Below are positions 5,670 to 6,180 of a stretch of DNA of 6,180 nucleotides, in pieces. The notes beneath the pieces are model-generated. The model ran no database searches. It was given only the letters and a program-made list of their open reading frames with translations, and was not told where the DNA came from. The DNA comes from Betaproteobacteria bacterium (GTDB lineage: Bacteria > Pseudomonadota > Gammaproteobacteria > Burkholderiales > Casimicrobiaceae). Location: the NCBI GenBank assembly GCA_003153335.1, contig PLYG01000068.1, positions 1 to 6,180 on the forward strand, written 5' to 3'. A program made the translations under genes and the position numbers. The stretch's first letter is position 1, and the number at the start of each line of letters is the position of its first letter.

Positions 5670-5716
5670 AAATAACCTCCCTTCTCCCCGGGGGAGAAGG
5701 GAGCCCCGCGTTATTT
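5670..5716. terminator. Bidirectional intrinsic terminator between convergent genes
   Basis: CTCCCTTCTCCCC (5677-5689) pairs exactly with GGGGAGAAGGGAG (5691-5703) around one central base, so the top of the stem must open to form a loop. Outside it AAATAAC (5670-5676) pairs with GTTATTT (5710-5716), interrupted only by CCCCGC on the right. The structure lies 11 bases after the cytochrome stop, and its right arm contains the stop codon of the convergent minus-strand gene. The T-rich outer arm on each strand is short, but the layout fits termination in both directions. The C/T-rich palindrome also resembles a dispersed intergenic repeat type common in GC-rich proteobacteria, though only one copy is seen here. 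Confidence 0.8.
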
Positions 5717-6180
5717 CGACGCCGCGCGCAATCCCCGCCCCAGATCCTCGATCAAATCATCGGCCGCCTCGAGCCCGATCGACAATCGCATCGTGCCTTC
5801 GGTGATGCCGGCTGCGGCCAGGTCCTCCGCCGCGACGCGGAAGTGCGTGGTGCTGGCCGGATGAATGACCAGCGACTTGGCGTCGCCGACGTTGGCCAGG
5901 TGGCTCCACAGCTCGAGCGATTCGATGAAGACGCGACCCGCGTCGCGGCCGCCGCGCAGGCCGAAGGTGAAGATCGAACCGGCGCCGTCGGGGAGGTACT
6001 TCTGCGCGAGCGCGTGGTGCGGGCTCGACGGCAGCTCGGCGTAGCTCACCCAGGCGACCTCGTTGCGGCCGCTCAGGAACTGCGCGACCGCGCGCGCGTT
6101 CTCGACGTGCGCCCGCATTCGCAGCGGCAACGTTTCGACGCCTTGGATCAGCAGAAACGCGTTCATCGGCGACATCGCCG
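5711..6180 (-). CDS. O-acetylhomoserine sulfhydrylase-type PLP enzyme, C-terminal part, 5' end outside window
   Basis: The frame runs off the right edge. The Met at 6175 is internal, because the preceding codon continues the family sequence (AMSPMNAFLLIQGVETLPLRM). Full proteins are about 425-430 residues, so roughly the last 155 are seen. Members of this Cys/Met-metabolism PLP family replace the acetyl group of O-acetylhomoserine with sulfide or methanethiol to give homocysteine or methionine in the cytoplasm. Diagnostic segments are NAFLLIQGVETLPLRM, GSIFTFGLRGG and the LWSHLANVGDAKSLVIHPASTTH block, plus MRLSIGLE with the Arg that holds the substrate carboxylate. The PLP lysine lies outside the window. 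The long LWSHLANVGD-type block favours O-acetylhomoserine (thiol)-lyase over cystathionine gamma-synthase, but the fragment cannot exclude O-succinylhomoserine use. It converges on the cytochrome gene and shares the terminator. Confidence 0.92.
   Translation of the reverse strand, partial: AMSPMNAFLLIQGVETLPLRMRAHVENARAVAQFLSGRNEVAWVSYAELPSSPHHALAQKYLPDGAGSIFTFGLRGGRDAGRVFIESLELWSHLANVGDAKSLVIHPASTTHFRVAAEDLAAAGITEGTMRLSIGLEAADDLIEDLGRGLRAASK

Overview
The window looks like an ordinary chromosomal segment of a GC-rich proteobacterium. A beta- or gammaproteobacterium of the Burkholderiales or Xanthomonadales kind is my guess, based on family types, strong Shine-Dalgarno sites and base composition; no rRNA or other taxonomic marker is present. 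Nine protein genes are supported, two of them cut by the window edges. I see no tRNA, CRISPR array, transposase or phage gene.

Layout: (1) 1-474, plus strand: the C-terminal half of an HpcH/HpaI-type class II aldolase. (2) 580-1020, minus strand: an unrecognised cysteine-containing small protein in a visibly AT-richer patch, with a non-ATG start and a 12-bp perfect palindrome upstream. (3) 3513-1145, minus strand: a tight three-gene operon reading alpha/beta hydrolase, GNAT acetyltransferase, then rsmE (16S rRNA m3U1498 methyltransferase). The first two genes are 9 bp apart and the last two overlap as TTGA. (4) 3514-3806: a divergent intergenic region. (5) 3807-4980, plus strand: a two-gene unit of a glutathione S-transferase and a VOC/glyoxalase-fold protein. 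(6) 5155-5658, plus strand: an exported monohaem cytochrome c. (7) 5670-5716: a strong near-perfect inverted repeat with A-rich and T-rich outer arms, likely a bidirectional terminator. (8) 6180-5711, minus strand: the C-terminal third of an O-acetylhomoserine sulfhydrylase-type PLP enzyme.

How the genes may work together: the GST and VOC proteins are probably co-expressed, and the VOC residues match the His/Glu/His/Glu metal set of glyoxalase I, so a glutathione-linked detoxification or catabolic step is plausible but unproven. The hydrolase-GNAT-rsmE operon mixes small-molecule and rRNA-modification genes with no evident shared pathway. Nothing here demonstrates a new biological system. The least explained parts are the AT-richer small gene with its upstream palindrome and the GST-VOC pair.
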